A DNA stretch of 64,000 nt from Cognatishimia sp. F0-27 (GTDB taxonomy: Bacteria > Pseudomonadota > Alphaproteobacteria > Rhodobacterales > Rhodobacteraceae), in contig NZ_JAFMPQ010000010.1 in NCBI RefSeq assembly GCF_020667845.1, forward strand, positions 1 to 64,000, in the 5' to 3' direction. The notes beneath the pieces are model-generated. The model was not told the DNA's origin and ran no database searches. It was given only the letters and a program-made list of their open reading frames with translations. The position numbers and the translations under genes are program-made. This document shows, piece by piece, positions 1 through 9,128 of this stretch (position 1 is its first letter; each line of letters begins with the position of its first letter).

Positions 1-87
1 ATCGACGCGTGGTTTGCCGTGGGACTTTGGAAAATAGGGCCTCAAACGCGCCATCTGCGCATCGCTCAACCAGAAAAGATCAAACAT
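1..87 (-). CDS. IS5-family transposase, N-terminal 29 residues only (runs off the window)
   Basis: The minus-strand reading frame from the ATG at 87 to the window edge encodes 29 residues beginning MFDLFWLSD and containing RLRPYFPKSHGKPRVD. This is the typical start of IS427-type IS5 transposases of alphaproteobacteria (a DUF4096-like N-terminal domain). There is no stop in the visible part. The catalytic DDE domain would lie to the left of the window, so integrity cannot be judged. Confidence 0.7.
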   Translation of the reverse strand, partial: MFDLFWLSDAQMARLRPYFPKSHGKPRVD

Positions 88-150
88 GTCACCACTCGTT
101 TTCCAGCCGTGAATCATGCAACTTCCCGGAAATCAATGGGTCCTGACCCT
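1..150 (-). mobile_element. 5' end of an IS5-family (IS427-like) insertion sequence, cut by the window edge
   Basis: Read on the minus strand, this stretch holds an untranslated leader and then the first 29 codons of a transposase. Its presumed outer end lies near position 150, at the palindromic GGGTCAGGACCC. It abuts the coding part of a second IS5-family element, whose own left terminal repeat is missing. It therefore looks as if this element inserted into, or deleted, the left end of its neighbour. The exact terminus is inferred from the position of the palindrome, not from a visible target duplication. Confidence 0.6.
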
Positions 151-1148
151 AGACGCACGGCATGAGCAAACCATCTCCAGCCCACTATCGCACGACGAAC
201 TGGTCCACCTACGACGCATCGTTGCGGAAACGGGGATCGCTGCTGATCTGGGTCGACAAGGACATGACCCGGCGCGCACCGCGTGACGGGCGGTCTGAGC
301 TTCCGGCGATATTTCCCGACGCGGCCATCCAGTTCTGCCTGTCGATCAAGGTGCTGTTCAAGCTTCCCTTGCGCCAGACCGCTGGCATGGTGGCGGGTCT
401 GCTGCGGCTGGCCGGCCTGGACTGGCCTGTGCCGGACTTTTCCACACTATGCCGCAGGCAGCAGTCACTGGCCGTGCAGGTTCCCCATCGCCGGGCAGAT
501 GGCCCGCTGAACCTGCTGGTCGACAGCACCGGGATCAAGTTCCTCGGCGATGGCGAATGGGAGGCCCGCAAGCACGAGGTGCAAGGCCGACGGCAATGGT
601 GCAAGGTGCACCTGGCCGTGGATCCGGCCACATCCGATATCCGCGCCGTAGAATTCACCCCCAGCCGCGACGGCGACAGCCCTGTGCTGCCCGACCCGCT
701 CGGCCAGATTCCCGGGGACGAGCAGATCGGCACGGTGACGGCAGATGGCGCCTATAACACGCGCCGGTGCCACAAAGCCATCATCGAGCGCGACGCCGTT
801 CCGATCATCCCGATCCGAAAGAACGGACGCGCGTGGAAAGAAGACTGCCCTGCGGCACGCGCCAGAAACGAGACCCTCCGCGCCACGCGGCACTACGGCG
901 GAGCGTTCTGGAAGAGATGGACCGGATACCACGCCCGCAGCCGGATCGCGGCGAGGATGCGGTGCCTCAAGGCCTTCGGCGACCGCATCATGGCGAGAGA
1001 CCCAGACCGCCAGACCGCCAAAATCCACATTCGTATCGCTCTCATGAACCGCTTCAACGCCCTCGGCACCGCAGAGATCGTCCGCGTGCCATAACGTCGG
1101 AGGAGTAAGGGGAAGTCACGCCTCAGGGGGGAATTGCGCAACAACGCC
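151..1148 (+). mobile_element. IS5-family (IS903-like) insertion sequence lacking its left terminal repeat
   Basis: The element consists of the transposase gene at 162-1094 and a right end at about 1134-1148. That end read inward gives GGCGTTGTTGCGCAA, a typical IS903-group terminal inverted repeat. No matching copy of the repeat is visible upstream of the transposase: only about 11 bases separate the ATG from the end of the neighbouring IS. The left end therefore seems to have been lost. The right end lies about 17 bp past the stop codon of the flagellar-operon gene at 1166-3226, so the element marks the point where the flagellar operon is interrupted. Confidence 0.65.
162..1094 (+). CDS. 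IS5-family transposase, probably catalytically dead
   Basis: This 310-residue protein has the layout of IS903-group IS5 transposases (DDE recombinases that cut and paste the element). The first catalytic aspartate is D121 in LLVDSTGIK and the second is D195 in TADGAYNT. The C-terminal signature Y-2-R-3-E-6-K is present as Y256, R259 and K270, but the catalytic glutamate position is A263 (codon GCG at 948-950; GAG would be Glu). The family normally has Glu there, so a single A-to-C change appears to have removed the third catalytic residue. The reading frame is otherwise full length with no frameshift. Together with the missing left repeat, this suggests an immobile relic. Confidence 0.85.
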   Translation: MSKPSPAHYRTTNWSTYDASLRKRGSLLIWVDKDMTRRAPRDGRSELPAIFPDAAIQFCLSIKVLFKLPLRQTAGMVAGLLRLAGLDWPVPDFSTLCRRQQSLAVQVPHRRADGPLNLLVDSTGIKFLGDGEWEARKHEVQGRRQWCKVHLAVDPATSDIRAVEFTPSRDGDSPVLPDPLGQIPGDEQIGTVTADGAYNTRRCHKAIIERDAVPIIPIRKNGRAWKEDCPAARARNETLRATRHYGGAFWKRWTGYHARSRIAARMRCLKAFGDRIMARDPDRQTAKIHIRIALMNRFNALGTAEIVRVP

Positions 1149-1165
1149 GCTCGCGACAACAACTA

Positions 1166-3226
1166 TCAATTTAAAGGATTTACCAATATATCCGTTTCGA
1201 TTAAGATATCATTAATCACACCTCTAAGTTCTACCGTGTCATCGATTAGTTGCTCCGAAGAGCTCAAGTTTGTTTCAGAAATTGAGAACTCAGTGTTTTC
1301 ATTTTCTGAAATCTCAAGAAATTTTTGATAAATAGAACTTTTGTCTTTATTGGCGTGCAGTGTTCCGGATAGCCAACTTGCCGCCTTAAGCAAGTCACCA
1401 TCATCAACAATCGATGATTCCCGTAGTATACTTTGATAATCCTCTCCTTGCATATTTATTTTCGCTCGAAGGTTTGGCGACAAATTATCAAGCCGCAAAT
1501 CTTTGTTCGTCATTTCTGACGAAACGGTTCTTAAACCTAATAGACTTGTAGCATAAACTTCTGATCCTACGTCTAATTGTAATACATTTGAATTGCCATA
1601 AAGAAGATCCATAGCCAATTCATACATTCCAATTTTATTCAATCGTGACGATATTTTGATAATTAAATTTGGACTTACTGACGAGATAGAGTTCTTATAC
1701 TTTGAAACATTACCTAAAAAATCGAAATCTTCCTCCTCTAATAGAACTGCTTCCCAAGCTGCTTGTGCAATTTTTTGCTTCTTTTCAGAGGAAATATTTA
1801 TTTGATCATCTTCGATTTCTTCAAGAGCCGACGAAACTTTTCCATCCCTTATAAGAACCTTCAGCCATATTTCTTTTAATCTTTCCTCTACGCTATGCCC
1901 CTTATATTGTTTCATATATGCCTCAAGCAACGTTATCAATTCCGGATTGATAGCGCGATCATTATTCAGAATTTCTTCAACATATCTGATGATATCATGA
2001 TATTCACTTAGACTTTCAATATTATCCCCAGTCACCCCGCTAGCTTCACTTAGAGGTGAATCATTTCCCCATTCATAGAGTTTGATTTTTTTGAGTAGTT
2101 GACTTGCAACTGAATTTTCCTGCTTCGAAATTAGCGCATCCCTTAAAGCCTTCGCGAGTCTTCCTTTTACTTCCGTTTCTAACATCTCATATTGAGACAT
2201 CGCTTGCTCCAAATTATAAAATCCCTCTGTACTACCCAAGATCAAATGCCATAGATCTTTCTCATTGATACAGTAAGATTCTATGCGAAATGATCTAATA
2301 AAATCGATTTCATTCGATACAATGTAAGATACTGCCATCAGTACGTCTTTATTTTCAATTTCGCTATTTTGCAATAAAGATCTAGCCTCTGATCCAAATC
2401 CAATCAATAATAAATTCGTTACTAAATCCTGCACGACCTTTTTTTCTACCCCTCCATTTACATCATACAATTTAGAGTACAGATCAATAAGTGATTCGTT
2501 GTTCTCGTCCGCCAAATCATTGAATTCAAAACCCGAGCCGCACTCTAAATCCACATCTAATACTGAATTGTTTAGGCTTGTGGTCCTTAAAACGCCAAAA
2601 TTTTCTGCTACATTTTCATCTAAAAAATATTTTTGCTCTTCAATATTTTTATTTAGATTGTCTTTTTCATGGAGAGCTATTATAACCTCAGAATTTCCGC
2701 CGATAAGGTGGCTATCTTCGAGGTATCCACGTGTAACATGGATATCAGCCAAATGATCAACAACTCTTTTTTCGAAGAGGTTAAATGTATTTGGTAAATA
2801 TCCAAAATCCTGAATGAGTGACGTCCGTTGAGAATAATCATTTATTGCAACCTCAGCTTCAACATTTACCTGTTTATCCTTCACATCAACCACCAATAGC
2901 TCTGCTGATTGCTTAAAATATTCTACCAAACAACTACAATTAAGTTCAATCTCCACCCCGCTTCCGTCCGACGAAGTTTCAATTGACAGTATTCGACTTT
3001 TTCCTATTCTATCAAAGACCGTCGAAAGATCAAAGCCATCAATTGCACTAAGAATTTTCAAGTAAACCTTCCGGTCGTTATGCAGTAGAGACCATTCGGT
3101 TTCGTCCGAAATATAGAATACCAATCGACTAAAGTCTTCATGGTCACCAGACTTTACTAGAACGCTTTGCGCACTTGCAGACGAGGCCACGAACATAAAG
3201 TAAATCAATGCCTTTCTCACACTCAT
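1166..3226 (-). CDS. Large secreted/periplasmic protein of unknown function, coupled to motA
   Basis: I do not recognise this 686-residue protein by name. Residues 1-19 are a signal peptide (hydrophobic run ending SSASA before QS), so it is probably periplasmic. Residues 20-115 look beta-rich with alternating hydrophobics and contain a C-S-C pair; the rest is acidic and largely helical, resembling an alpha-solenoid. The ATG overlaps the motA stop (ATGA, 3223-3226), so the two are translated together. In Sinorhizobium a periplasmic protein, MotC, is encoded with the stator genes and acts on MotB; a comparable role is possible here but is inference from context. Base composition is very AT-rich compared with the rest of the window (20 G+C in the 60 bases 2401-2460 by hand count). 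It is the last flagellar-operon gene before the IS. Confidence 0.65.
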   Translation of the reverse strand: MSVRKALIYFMFVASSASAQSVLVKSGDHEDFSRLVFYISDETEWSLLHNDRKVYLKILSAIDGFDLSTVFDRIGKSRILSIETSSDGSGVEIELNCSCLVEYFKQSAELLVVDVKDKQVNVEAEVAINDYSQRTSLIQDFGYLPNTFNLFEKRVVDHLADIHVTRGYLEDSHLIGGNSEVIIALHEKDNLNKNIEEQKYFLDENVAENFGVLRTTSLNNSVLDVDLECGSGFEFNDLADENNESLIDLYSKLYDVNGGVEKKVVQDLVTNLLLIGFGSEARSLLQNSEIENKDVLMAVSYIVSNEIDFIRSFRIESYCINEKDLWHLILGSTEGFYNLEQAMSQYEMLETEVKGRLAKALRDALISKQENSVASQLLKKIKLYEWGNDSPLSEASGVTGDNIESLSEYHDIIRYVEEILNNDRAINPELITLLEAYMKQYKGHSVEERLKEIWLKVLIRDGKVSSALEEIEDDQINISSEKKQKIAQAAWEAVLLEEEDFDFLGNVSKYKNSISSVSPNLIIKISSRLNKIGMYELAMDLLYGNSNVLQLDVGSEVYATSLLGLRTVSSEMTNKDLRLDNLSPNLRAKINMQGEDYQSILRESSIVDDGDLLKAASWLSGTLHANKDKSSIYQKFLEISENENTEFSISETNLSSSEQLIDDTVELRGVINDILIETDILVNPLN

Positions 3227-4092
3227 GCAACCTCTTGTTTAATGCTTCGCAGGGCGTCCTCTAGTTCGACAAATGTTGGTCGAATGGCACTCGGCATATT
3301 CTGCCTACCAACTTCAATACAAATGTTTGCGGTATGGTTCTGTAAACTTGCTATCAGCACTTCTCGAATCAGCTTATAAAATAGCATGTCCTCTTCAGCG
3401 ATTGCTTTTACTTTGTTCGCAAATGGCCCTACAAAACCATAGGCTAGGAAGACACCCAAGAACGTACCAACCAATGCGCCACCGATCAACTTTCCAAGAA
3501 CCTCAGGTGGTTGATCAATTGAGGCCATGGTTTTTATTACTCCTAAAACAGCTGCAACAATTCCTAACGCCGGCAGAGCGTCGGCTGTCGATTGTAAAGC
3601 ATGGCTTGAATGAAGTGAGTGATGATGCAGCGCCTCGATACGCTTATCTAATATTTCTTCCACCTGGTGTGGATCATCATAATTCATCGAAACTGATCGA
3701 AGTGTATCACAAATGATTTCTATTGCATATTTGTCACTAAGTATTTTTGGATACCTTACAAAGACTTCTGAGCTACCAGGGTTCTCTATATGCTCCTCTA
3801 TTGCAACGGGGCTTTTCTTCGCAATGCGCAAGAGCTCATACAGCAAGCACAGCAGATCCTTATAATCGTTATTCCTCCATTTAGCGCCCTTAAATACCTT
3901 TCCAATATCCCTTCCTGCCGACTTAACTGTCGTGCCGTCATTGCTAATTAAGAATGCTCCGAGAGCGGCGCCACAGATCATCATCATTTCGAATGGTAGC
4001 GCCTTAATTATTATTCCAAATTTGCCGCCTGCTAGTGTATATCCGCCAAATACCATTACGAAGATAGTTGCTATTCCAATTATTCCAAGCAT
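3223..4092 (-). CDS. motA: Flagellar motor stator protein MotA
   Basis: MotA is the inner-membrane stator subunit that, with MotB, conducts ions to turn the flagellum. The 289-residue protein has four hydrophobic segments: two at residues 1-50 separated by a short loop, and two at about 170-220 around LPALGIVAAVLGVIKTM, which is the most conserved MotA signature including the stator prolines. The long cytoplasmic loop between them carries the charged residues that contact FliG. Length is normal for the family. It starts about 40 bp after flgI and overlaps the following gene by 4 bp. Its partner motB is the first gene of the same leftward operon rather than adjacent, as in other Rhodobacteraceae. 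Composition is AT-rich. Confidence 0.93.
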   Translation of the reverse strand: MLGIIGIATIFVMVFGGYTLAGGKFGIIIKALPFEMMMICGAALGAFLISNDGTTVKSAGRDIGKVFKGAKWRNNDYKDLLCLLYELLRIAKKSPVAIEEHIENPGSSEVFVRYPKILSDKYAIEIICDTLRSVSMNYDDPHQVEEILDKRIEALHHHSLHSSHALQSTADALPALGIVAAVLGVIKTMASIDQPPEVLGKLIGGALVGTFLGVFLAYGFVGPFANKVKAIAEEDMLFYKLIREVLIASLQNHTANICIEVGRQNMPSAIRPTFVELEDALRSIKQEVA

Positions 4093-4130
4093 TTTGTCAA
4101 TCCTTAAAGATTACTCTACTTATAAAGCTT

Positions 4131-5231
4131 TTACATTATGACAAATTCTGCGTGGAGAGCTCCGGCTGCCTTTATACTTTTTAGAATATCAATCATATCC
4201 CTAGGACTTACGCCAAGTGCATTTAGACCGGAGATTACTTCAGCTAAAGAAGCAGTCGATGGAATTTCTGCTAGTTTGATCTCCGGATCCCGATCGAACT
4301 CAATTTCGGTTCTTGGAACGATAAGGGATTCGCCATCTGAGAATGGATTGGGTTGAACCACTATTGGATTTTCTTGGATACGGAGGGTTAGATTGCCTTG
4401 TGAAACCGCGACCTGGGAAATTTTTACATCTGCACCCATCACAATTGTACCTGACCTTTGATCAACCACCACTCGGGCTTTTCGCTCTGGCTGTACAAGC
4501 ATATTTTCAATTCGAACTATGAGTTTGGCCGGTGAGGTGAGCTCTGAGTTCGGTAGTGAAATTCTCACGGTGCCAGCGTCTTCCATGAGTGCTACAGATT
4601 TATTGAACTCGCTATTTATTACCGCTTCTATGCGCGCGGCTGTTGTAAAATCAGGTTCACGAAGTGCCAAAATAAGTGAAGTGAGTTTCGCAAAATTGAA
4701 ATCAATTTCACGCTCTATCCGGGCTCCAGACGGAATAACGCCAGATGTTGGAACACCTTGCACTATACGTGCAGCATCTCCCTCTGCTTCAACACCACCC
4801 GCAATGATGGAACCTTGCGCTACCGCATAAATCTGACCATCTGCGGCGTTGAGAGGCGTCATAATGAGTGTTCCGCCCATCAAGCTCTTTGCATCACCGA
4901 TTGCAGAAACCGTTATGTCAATTTGATTTCCTGCTCTTGCGAATGGCGGAAGTTTTCCTGTTACCAAAACAGCCGCAACGTTTCGTGGTCTGAACTGCTC
5001 ACCAGAAACATTTACTCCTAGCCGCTCCAAGATATTGGACATTATTTCTTCGGTAAATGGAGCGTTTCGAATCCCATCACCAGTTCCATTTAGACCAACA
5101 ACCAATCCGTACCCGACAAGATCGTTTGATCGAACACCTTCTATCTCGACCAAATCCTTAATACGAACCGATTGCGCCAAGACTGCAGTTGAGAAACAAA
5201 CGCATATTAAAAATATAAATATTCTGTTCAT
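4131..5231 (-). CDS. flgI: Flagellar P-ring protein FlgI
   Basis: FlgI forms the P ring, the bushing around the flagellar rod in the peptidoglycan layer. The 366-residue product begins with a Sec signal peptide (residues 1-19, ending AVLA before QS). The mature protein starts with the family signature RIKDLVEIEGVRSNDLVGYG followed by GLVVGLNGTGD. The C-terminus (SLAEVISGLNALGVSPRDMI) is also characteristic. Its ATG shares a base with the flgL stop (TAATG at 5229-5233), indicating translational coupling. Composition is AT-richer (27 G+C in 60 bases at 4681-4740) than in flgE. Confidence 0.95.
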   Translation of the reverse strand: MNRIFIFLICVCFSTAVLAQSVRIKDLVEIEGVRSNDLVGYGLVVGLNGTGDGIRNAPFTEEIMSNILERLGVNVSGEQFRPRNVAAVLVTGKLPPFARAGNQIDITVSAIGDAKSLMGGTLIMTPLNAADGQIYAVAQGSIIAGGVEAEGDAARIVQGVPTSGVIPSGARIEREIDFNFAKLTSLILALREPDFTTAARIEAVINSEFNKSVALMEDAGTVRISLPNSELTSPAKLIVRIENMLVQPERKARVVVDQRSGTIVMGADVKISQVAVSQGNLTLRIQENPIVVQPNPFSDGESLIVPRTEIEFDRDPEIKLAEIPSTASLAEVISGLNALGVSPRDMIDILKSIKAAGALHAEFVIM

Positions 5232-6229
5232 TACAAATACTCTGCCAGCGAAAGTCTTTGAGAGCGTGCGGTGATAGCATACAGGCTTTCAAGCTGGGCT
5301 CTTATATTTTCATACCTTGATGCACTTTCATAGGGGTCGATACCAACAAGCTCCAACTTTGTTATGCTTGATGATGTTGTACTATTTTCGACTATTTTCA
5401 AATTTTCTTCGACTAGAGCCTGTGTTGCGCCCAATGCTGCACGAGTCTTGATGAGATCGCCTTGGTTTTCCAGCAAGTCCTCACCTGACTGCTTAATTAA
5501 CTCAAGGCGGGTTTCCGTTTTCAAATTCAGCCCTGGATCGTTCGCGAGGACCGCTTGTGCAAGAGACTTCAGAGTGTCCTTTAGTTCAGGACTGTCGGCG
5601 CGAATATCAATTCTTACTTCAGTCGTGTCACTTATTCGAATCGGCGCTAGATTCAATTGGGATCCTTGGTACATGAGCGAATCGAAGTCGCCACCATCTG
5701 AGAAAAAATTATTAAGAGCTGCCTCAATATCAGCTTTCTGTGTGAGACCTGTCAATCCGGAGCGGATTGTGGAAATCAATGTATCTTTGTCAACAACTGC
5801 AATTTGATCGGTAGCGCGACCGGCAAATAAAGATCGGCCTGCAACGCTCCGGTTAAGGGCACTTATCGTTTGCTCAAGAGCACTTTCCGCACCATCTGTC
5901 ATTGTCTCCAAGAGATTGCCGGTGGGGGTCAATTCCGCAGAAATCAGTATTTGAGATACGCTTTCGCCGCGTGTTTGAATCTCTTCGAGGGTGGACTGCA
6001 TCGTTTGCGTTACAAATCGAGCCTCAGCGGTAGAAATGCGAAATGCTTCCAGTCGAGCCATCGATCTGTCCAAGGAAATCAACCCAGCAACATCGCCTCC
6101 TAGACGTTTTGTAGGATCGCTGGTAAAGCCCGTCGCTATCTCAACTGCGCGCTGATCCATTTCGGCACGGAGACGTGTTTGGTTGCTCCGCAGAACAAAT
6201 GTTCGAGCTAGATCGCCAATGGAGTCCAT
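5231..6229 (-). CDS. flgL: Flagellar hook-associated protein 3 (FlgL)
   Basis: FlgL is the second hook-filament junction protein, placed between FlgK and the flagellin filament. The 332-residue protein shows flagellin-like helical N- and C-terminal regions and no signal peptide, as expected for a type III flagellar export substrate. The start at 6229 has AGGA about 7 bases upstream. The gene follows flgK by 12 bp and overlaps flgI by one base. Its identity rests on the sequence type together with the flgK-flgL-flgI order typical of Rhodobacteraceae flagellar operons. Confidence 0.88.
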   Translation of the reverse strand: MDSIGDLARTFVLRSNQTRLRAEMDQRAVEIATGFTSDPTKRLGGDVAGLISLDRSMARLEAFRISTAEARFVTQTMQSTLEEIQTRGESVSQILISAELTPTGNLLETMTDGAESALEQTISALNRSVAGRSLFAGRATDQIAVVDKDTLISTIRSGLTGLTQKADIEAALNNFFSDGGDFDSLMYQGSQLNLAPIRISDTTEVRIDIRADSPELKDTLKSLAQAVLANDPGLNLKTETRLELIKQSGEDLLENQGDLIKTRAALGATQALVEENLKIVENSTTSSSITKLELVGIDPYESASRYENIRAQLESLYAITARSQRLSLAEYL

Positions 6230-6241
6230 GGTGTCATCCTC

Positions 6242-7681
6242 TTATATGTTCAGTAAGCGCTGGAGCATTTCATCAACGGCCGTCATAACTCTGGCGTTGG
6301 CTGCATAATTCTGTTCGATTTCCAGCAAGATTTGTAGTTCCTGATCGGTATCGACAGCTTTGCTAAATTCGATTTCTTTAAGTGCCATATTCTGTGTGAC
6401 CAAAAAGGCTTTCTGGTTCTCAATACGGACACGATCAGCAGAAACGCCGGCAGTAAGTTCGGTCATTTGCTGCGCCACAGTACGTGACACGGTGTCGAGC
6501 GCGGCGGAAGAAGGTGGATTTCTGCGTTCAAGTGCTGCCGACAGATCCAAGATCAATTGACCATTGCCAACTTCCCCTTGAGTGAGAGCGTTGATTCCGT
6601 CGCGGATACGCCAGGTTTCACCGTTTGACGGTTGCAAAGCCATATTCAGGGAGATTCGCGAGGAAATTCCTTCTTCATTGATCGGGTCGAAGGCAGCTCC
6701 GGCATCAGTGAAGAAGCCCGGATCACCAAGGCTCAAGGTAGCATCCGGCCCGCCTGGTCCGAGTCTCTCGATCAAATCCCTGGCAACCCCGTCCAGCTTC
6801 GCCTGTGATTGCGGCGCGAGCGTGTCGCGGATCTCGAAATTGGCCGCAAGCGTCCCGCCGTCATAAAATGCGAGATTGGCTGGACGACCATTGACTGTAA
6901 GACCCGATAGCGAACCAGCTGCTAAACTGATATTTGGTGACATGGTGTTGGAGGCGGTGAAACCGAATTCACTCGGGCGGCCATCGAGCAGGGTCCCGCC
7001 CTTGGTCGTGAAAAGAGCGACTTCGCCATTTTCCCGCGGAACAGACCGGATCGGCACAATTTCGGAGATACTGTCAATCACCCGCTGTCGCTCATCAAGC
7101 AAGCTGGAGAGATCACCACCCCGAACCGAGGCCTTCTTTACATCGACATTCAAGGCGTCGACTTGGGCCAACGCATCATTCAGGCGCTGTACTTGCAGTG
7201 CAATCTGGCTGTCAGCGTCTTTCCGTTCTTGCTGGACCCGCGCGGACAGGCTGTTGAGCTTGGTCGCGAGCTGATCTGCGGCGAAGGCCACACCGTCCAG
7301 GCGTTGTTTCGACGCTGGGTTGGTCGAGGCTGTCAACAAGGCATTCTCGAAACGGGTCATCATGTCTTGCAGAGATCCGGGATCGCCGGCAACGCCAAAC
7401 GCGGTTTCGAGGCTCTTGGAAAAATTGTAGCGGGTATCATTTTCGCCGGTGGCGGCATCGGAGATGCGCCGATCCGAGATGATTGCGGGGTCCACGATAC
7501 GTGAGACCCCGTTGATCTTGACGCCGCCGTAACTGCCGACAACCTCGGGCGAGACATTGAGTACGCGACGGCCATATCCTTCTGTGGTCGCGTTTGCGAT
7601 ATTTGTGGATACCAGCGTAGCGGCGCGCGCGTTTGCGCGCAGCCCGCTGAAAGCGCTATTTAATGCACCGTTAAGCGACAT
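6242..7681 (-). CDS. flgK: Flagellar hook-associated protein 1 (FlgK)
   Basis: FlgK joins the hook to the filament. The 479-residue protein starts MSLNGALNSAFSGLRAN and contains the rod/hook N-terminal motif TLVSTNIANATTEGYGRR; it ends with the FlgK/FlgE-type C-terminal helix (LEIEQNYAANARVMTAVDEM). It has no signal peptide, being exported through the flagellar basal body. An AAGGA Shine-Dalgarno sequence precedes the ATG. G+C content shifts within this gene: the start-proximal half (about 6900-7681) is GC-rich like flgE, while the end is AT-richer like flgL and flgI, suggesting a recombination boundary or a composition gradient here. Confidence 0.94.
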   Translation of the reverse strand: MSLNGALNSAFSGLRANARAATLVSTNIANATTEGYGRRVLNVSPEVVGSYGGVKINGVSRIVDPAIISDRRISDAATGENDTRYNFSKSLETAFGVAGDPGSLQDMMTRFENALLTASTNPASKQRLDGVAFAADQLATKLNSLSARVQQERKDADSQIALQVQRLNDALAQVDALNVDVKKASVRGGDLSSLLDERQRVIDSISEIVPIRSVPRENGEVALFTTKGGTLLDGRPSEFGFTASNTMSPNISLAAGSLSGLTVNGRPANLAFYDGGTLAANFEIRDTLAPQSQAKLDGVARDLIERLGPGGPDATLSLGDPGFFTDAGAAFDPINEEGISSRISLNMALQPSNGETWRIRDGINALTQGEVGNGQLILDLSAALERRNPPSSAALDTVSRTVAQQMTELTAGVSADRVRIENQKAFLVTQNMALKEIEFSKAVDTDQELQILLEIEQNYAANARVMTAVDEMLQRLLNI

Positions 7682-7714
7682 GGCTTGATCCTTTCTGGCG
7701 GCTGGTCAAAGACG

Positions 7715-9025
7715 TCATCGCTTGATGTTGGTTGTTTCCTGCAACATTTCGTCGACGGTCTGGATGACCTTGGCGTTTGTCGAATAGGCGCGCTGGGTCT
7801 GGATCATGTCGGTCAGTTCGCTCGCGACATCTGTGGCGCTTTCTTCCCGTGCAAAGCTCACAACCGAGCCAACCGGGCCATCGCCAGCGTTCCACAAATA
7901 GAAGTCCCCGCTTTCAGGTGTCACGGAATAGATTTGTCCATCCGACGCTTTCAGGCCATTCGGATTTGCCACGTCGATCAGCGGAATCTGGTAGATGGTC
8001 TTGGTTGCGCCGCTGTCGAAGAACGCCTGTACAAAACCATTCTCGTCCACCTCGATACCGGTCATCAGGCTCACTTCGGAGCCATCAACCTCAATGCTCG
8101 ACGTCGAATATTCACCAGCCAGCTGCTGCATCGGGCCGATGCGATCTGCTGGCCCGAGATCGATCTCGATCGGGCCGCTCGCGGTCGTCACGGTGACCAC
8201 GCCTGCGATCGGATCATAGGCCGTACCGACGGTTTCAGCGATCGTCGAGATTGTACCCGCCGGAGCGGCTGTGCCGTCGTTGAACGTGATGACGTAATCG
8301 CCGATCACCGTTCCCGTGGCGTTGTCGACAATGCTCATATTCCATTCATTGGTCTGCGGCGCCCCGGCCGCCGCAGGGGTGGGCGTGAACGTCACATCAA
8401 GGCTTTGCGCTGCGCCGAAATCGTCGAAATACTGAATGTTCTTGGGCTCCATCGGAAGCCCGGCGCCCGCTTCATTCGTCTCTGTCGAGGGCAGGTTCAC
8501 CCCAAGCGAGATTGATGTCGTCGGGTCGGCCGACAGCTGGTCGAGATTCATGCGGATGGGCTCTAGCGACGAGTCGGTATCGCGCGAGAAGGGTGGAATC
8601 GAGCCGTCCCCATTGGCGGGCACACCCATCAGGAGCAGACCGGATTCCGTGCGCAAATATCCGTCCGCGTCAACTTCGAACGACCCTGTGGTGGCAAGAT
8701 ACATCTGCGTGTCCGCGGAACCGGACCGGACTTCCGTCGCCTTCACAACCGGCAGGAAACCATCGCCCCGGATTGCCAGATCGGTGGCGTTGTTGGTCGA
8801 GACCAGGGCCCCGGCCTGGTCGACCATCCGCTGCGTGGTCGTTCGAACGCCACCCGCAGTATATTGCGAACCGCCCTGCGAAATAACCATGGATTGGAAA
8901 TCGGTTTCAACACGCTTGTATCCCGCCGTCGATGCGTTCGCGATGTTGTCAGAAATTGTCCCGAGGCGGCTCGCATTGGCCGACAAACCGGCCACACCGG
9001 CATTGAGGGAGGATGAAATCGTCAT
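7715..9025 (-). CDS. flgE: Flagellar hook protein FlgE
   Basis: FlgE polymerises into the flagellar hook. The start chosen is the ATG at 9025, giving 436 residues that begin MTISSSLNAGVAGLSANASR and run into the rod/hook motif ISDNIANASTAGYKR; an in-frame upstream start would add 30 residues that do not resemble the family. AGAAAGG lies 7-8 bases before this ATG. The middle shows the variable hook domain (residues about 100-350), and the C-terminus ends with the conserved TQRAYSTNAKVIQTVDEML. It precedes flgK by 33 bp in the leftward operon and is GC-rich (37 of 60 bases at 8461-8520). Confidence 0.94.
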   Translation of the reverse strand: MTISSSLNAGVAGLSANASRLGTISDNIANASTAGYKRVETDFQSMVISQGGSQYTAGGVRTTTQRMVDQAGALVSTNNATDLAIRGDGFLPVVKATEVRSGSADTQMYLATTGSFEVDADGYLRTESGLLLMGVPANGDGSIPPFSRDTDSSLEPIRMNLDQLSADPTTSISLGVNLPSTETNEAGAGLPMEPKNIQYFDDFGAAQSLDVTFTPTPAAAGAPQTNEWNMSIVDNATGTVIGDYVITFNDGTAAPAGTISTIAETVGTAYDPIAGVVTVTTASGPIEIDLGPADRIGPMQQLAGEYSTSSIEVDGSEVSLMTGIEVDENGFVQAFFDSGATKTIYQIPLIDVANPNGLKASDGQIYSVTPESGDFYLWNAGDGPVGSVVSFAREESATDVASELTDMIQTQRAYSTNAKVIQTVDEMLQETTNIKR

Positions 9026-9128
9026 GACACGCCTTTCTGCTGTCGTCTCGTAAATCCCGAACAGGTTTACGGCGATCAGGCTTAAGACGGCCCTAACAGA
9101 TAAAATCCTCCCCAATTCTCCCCAAAAC

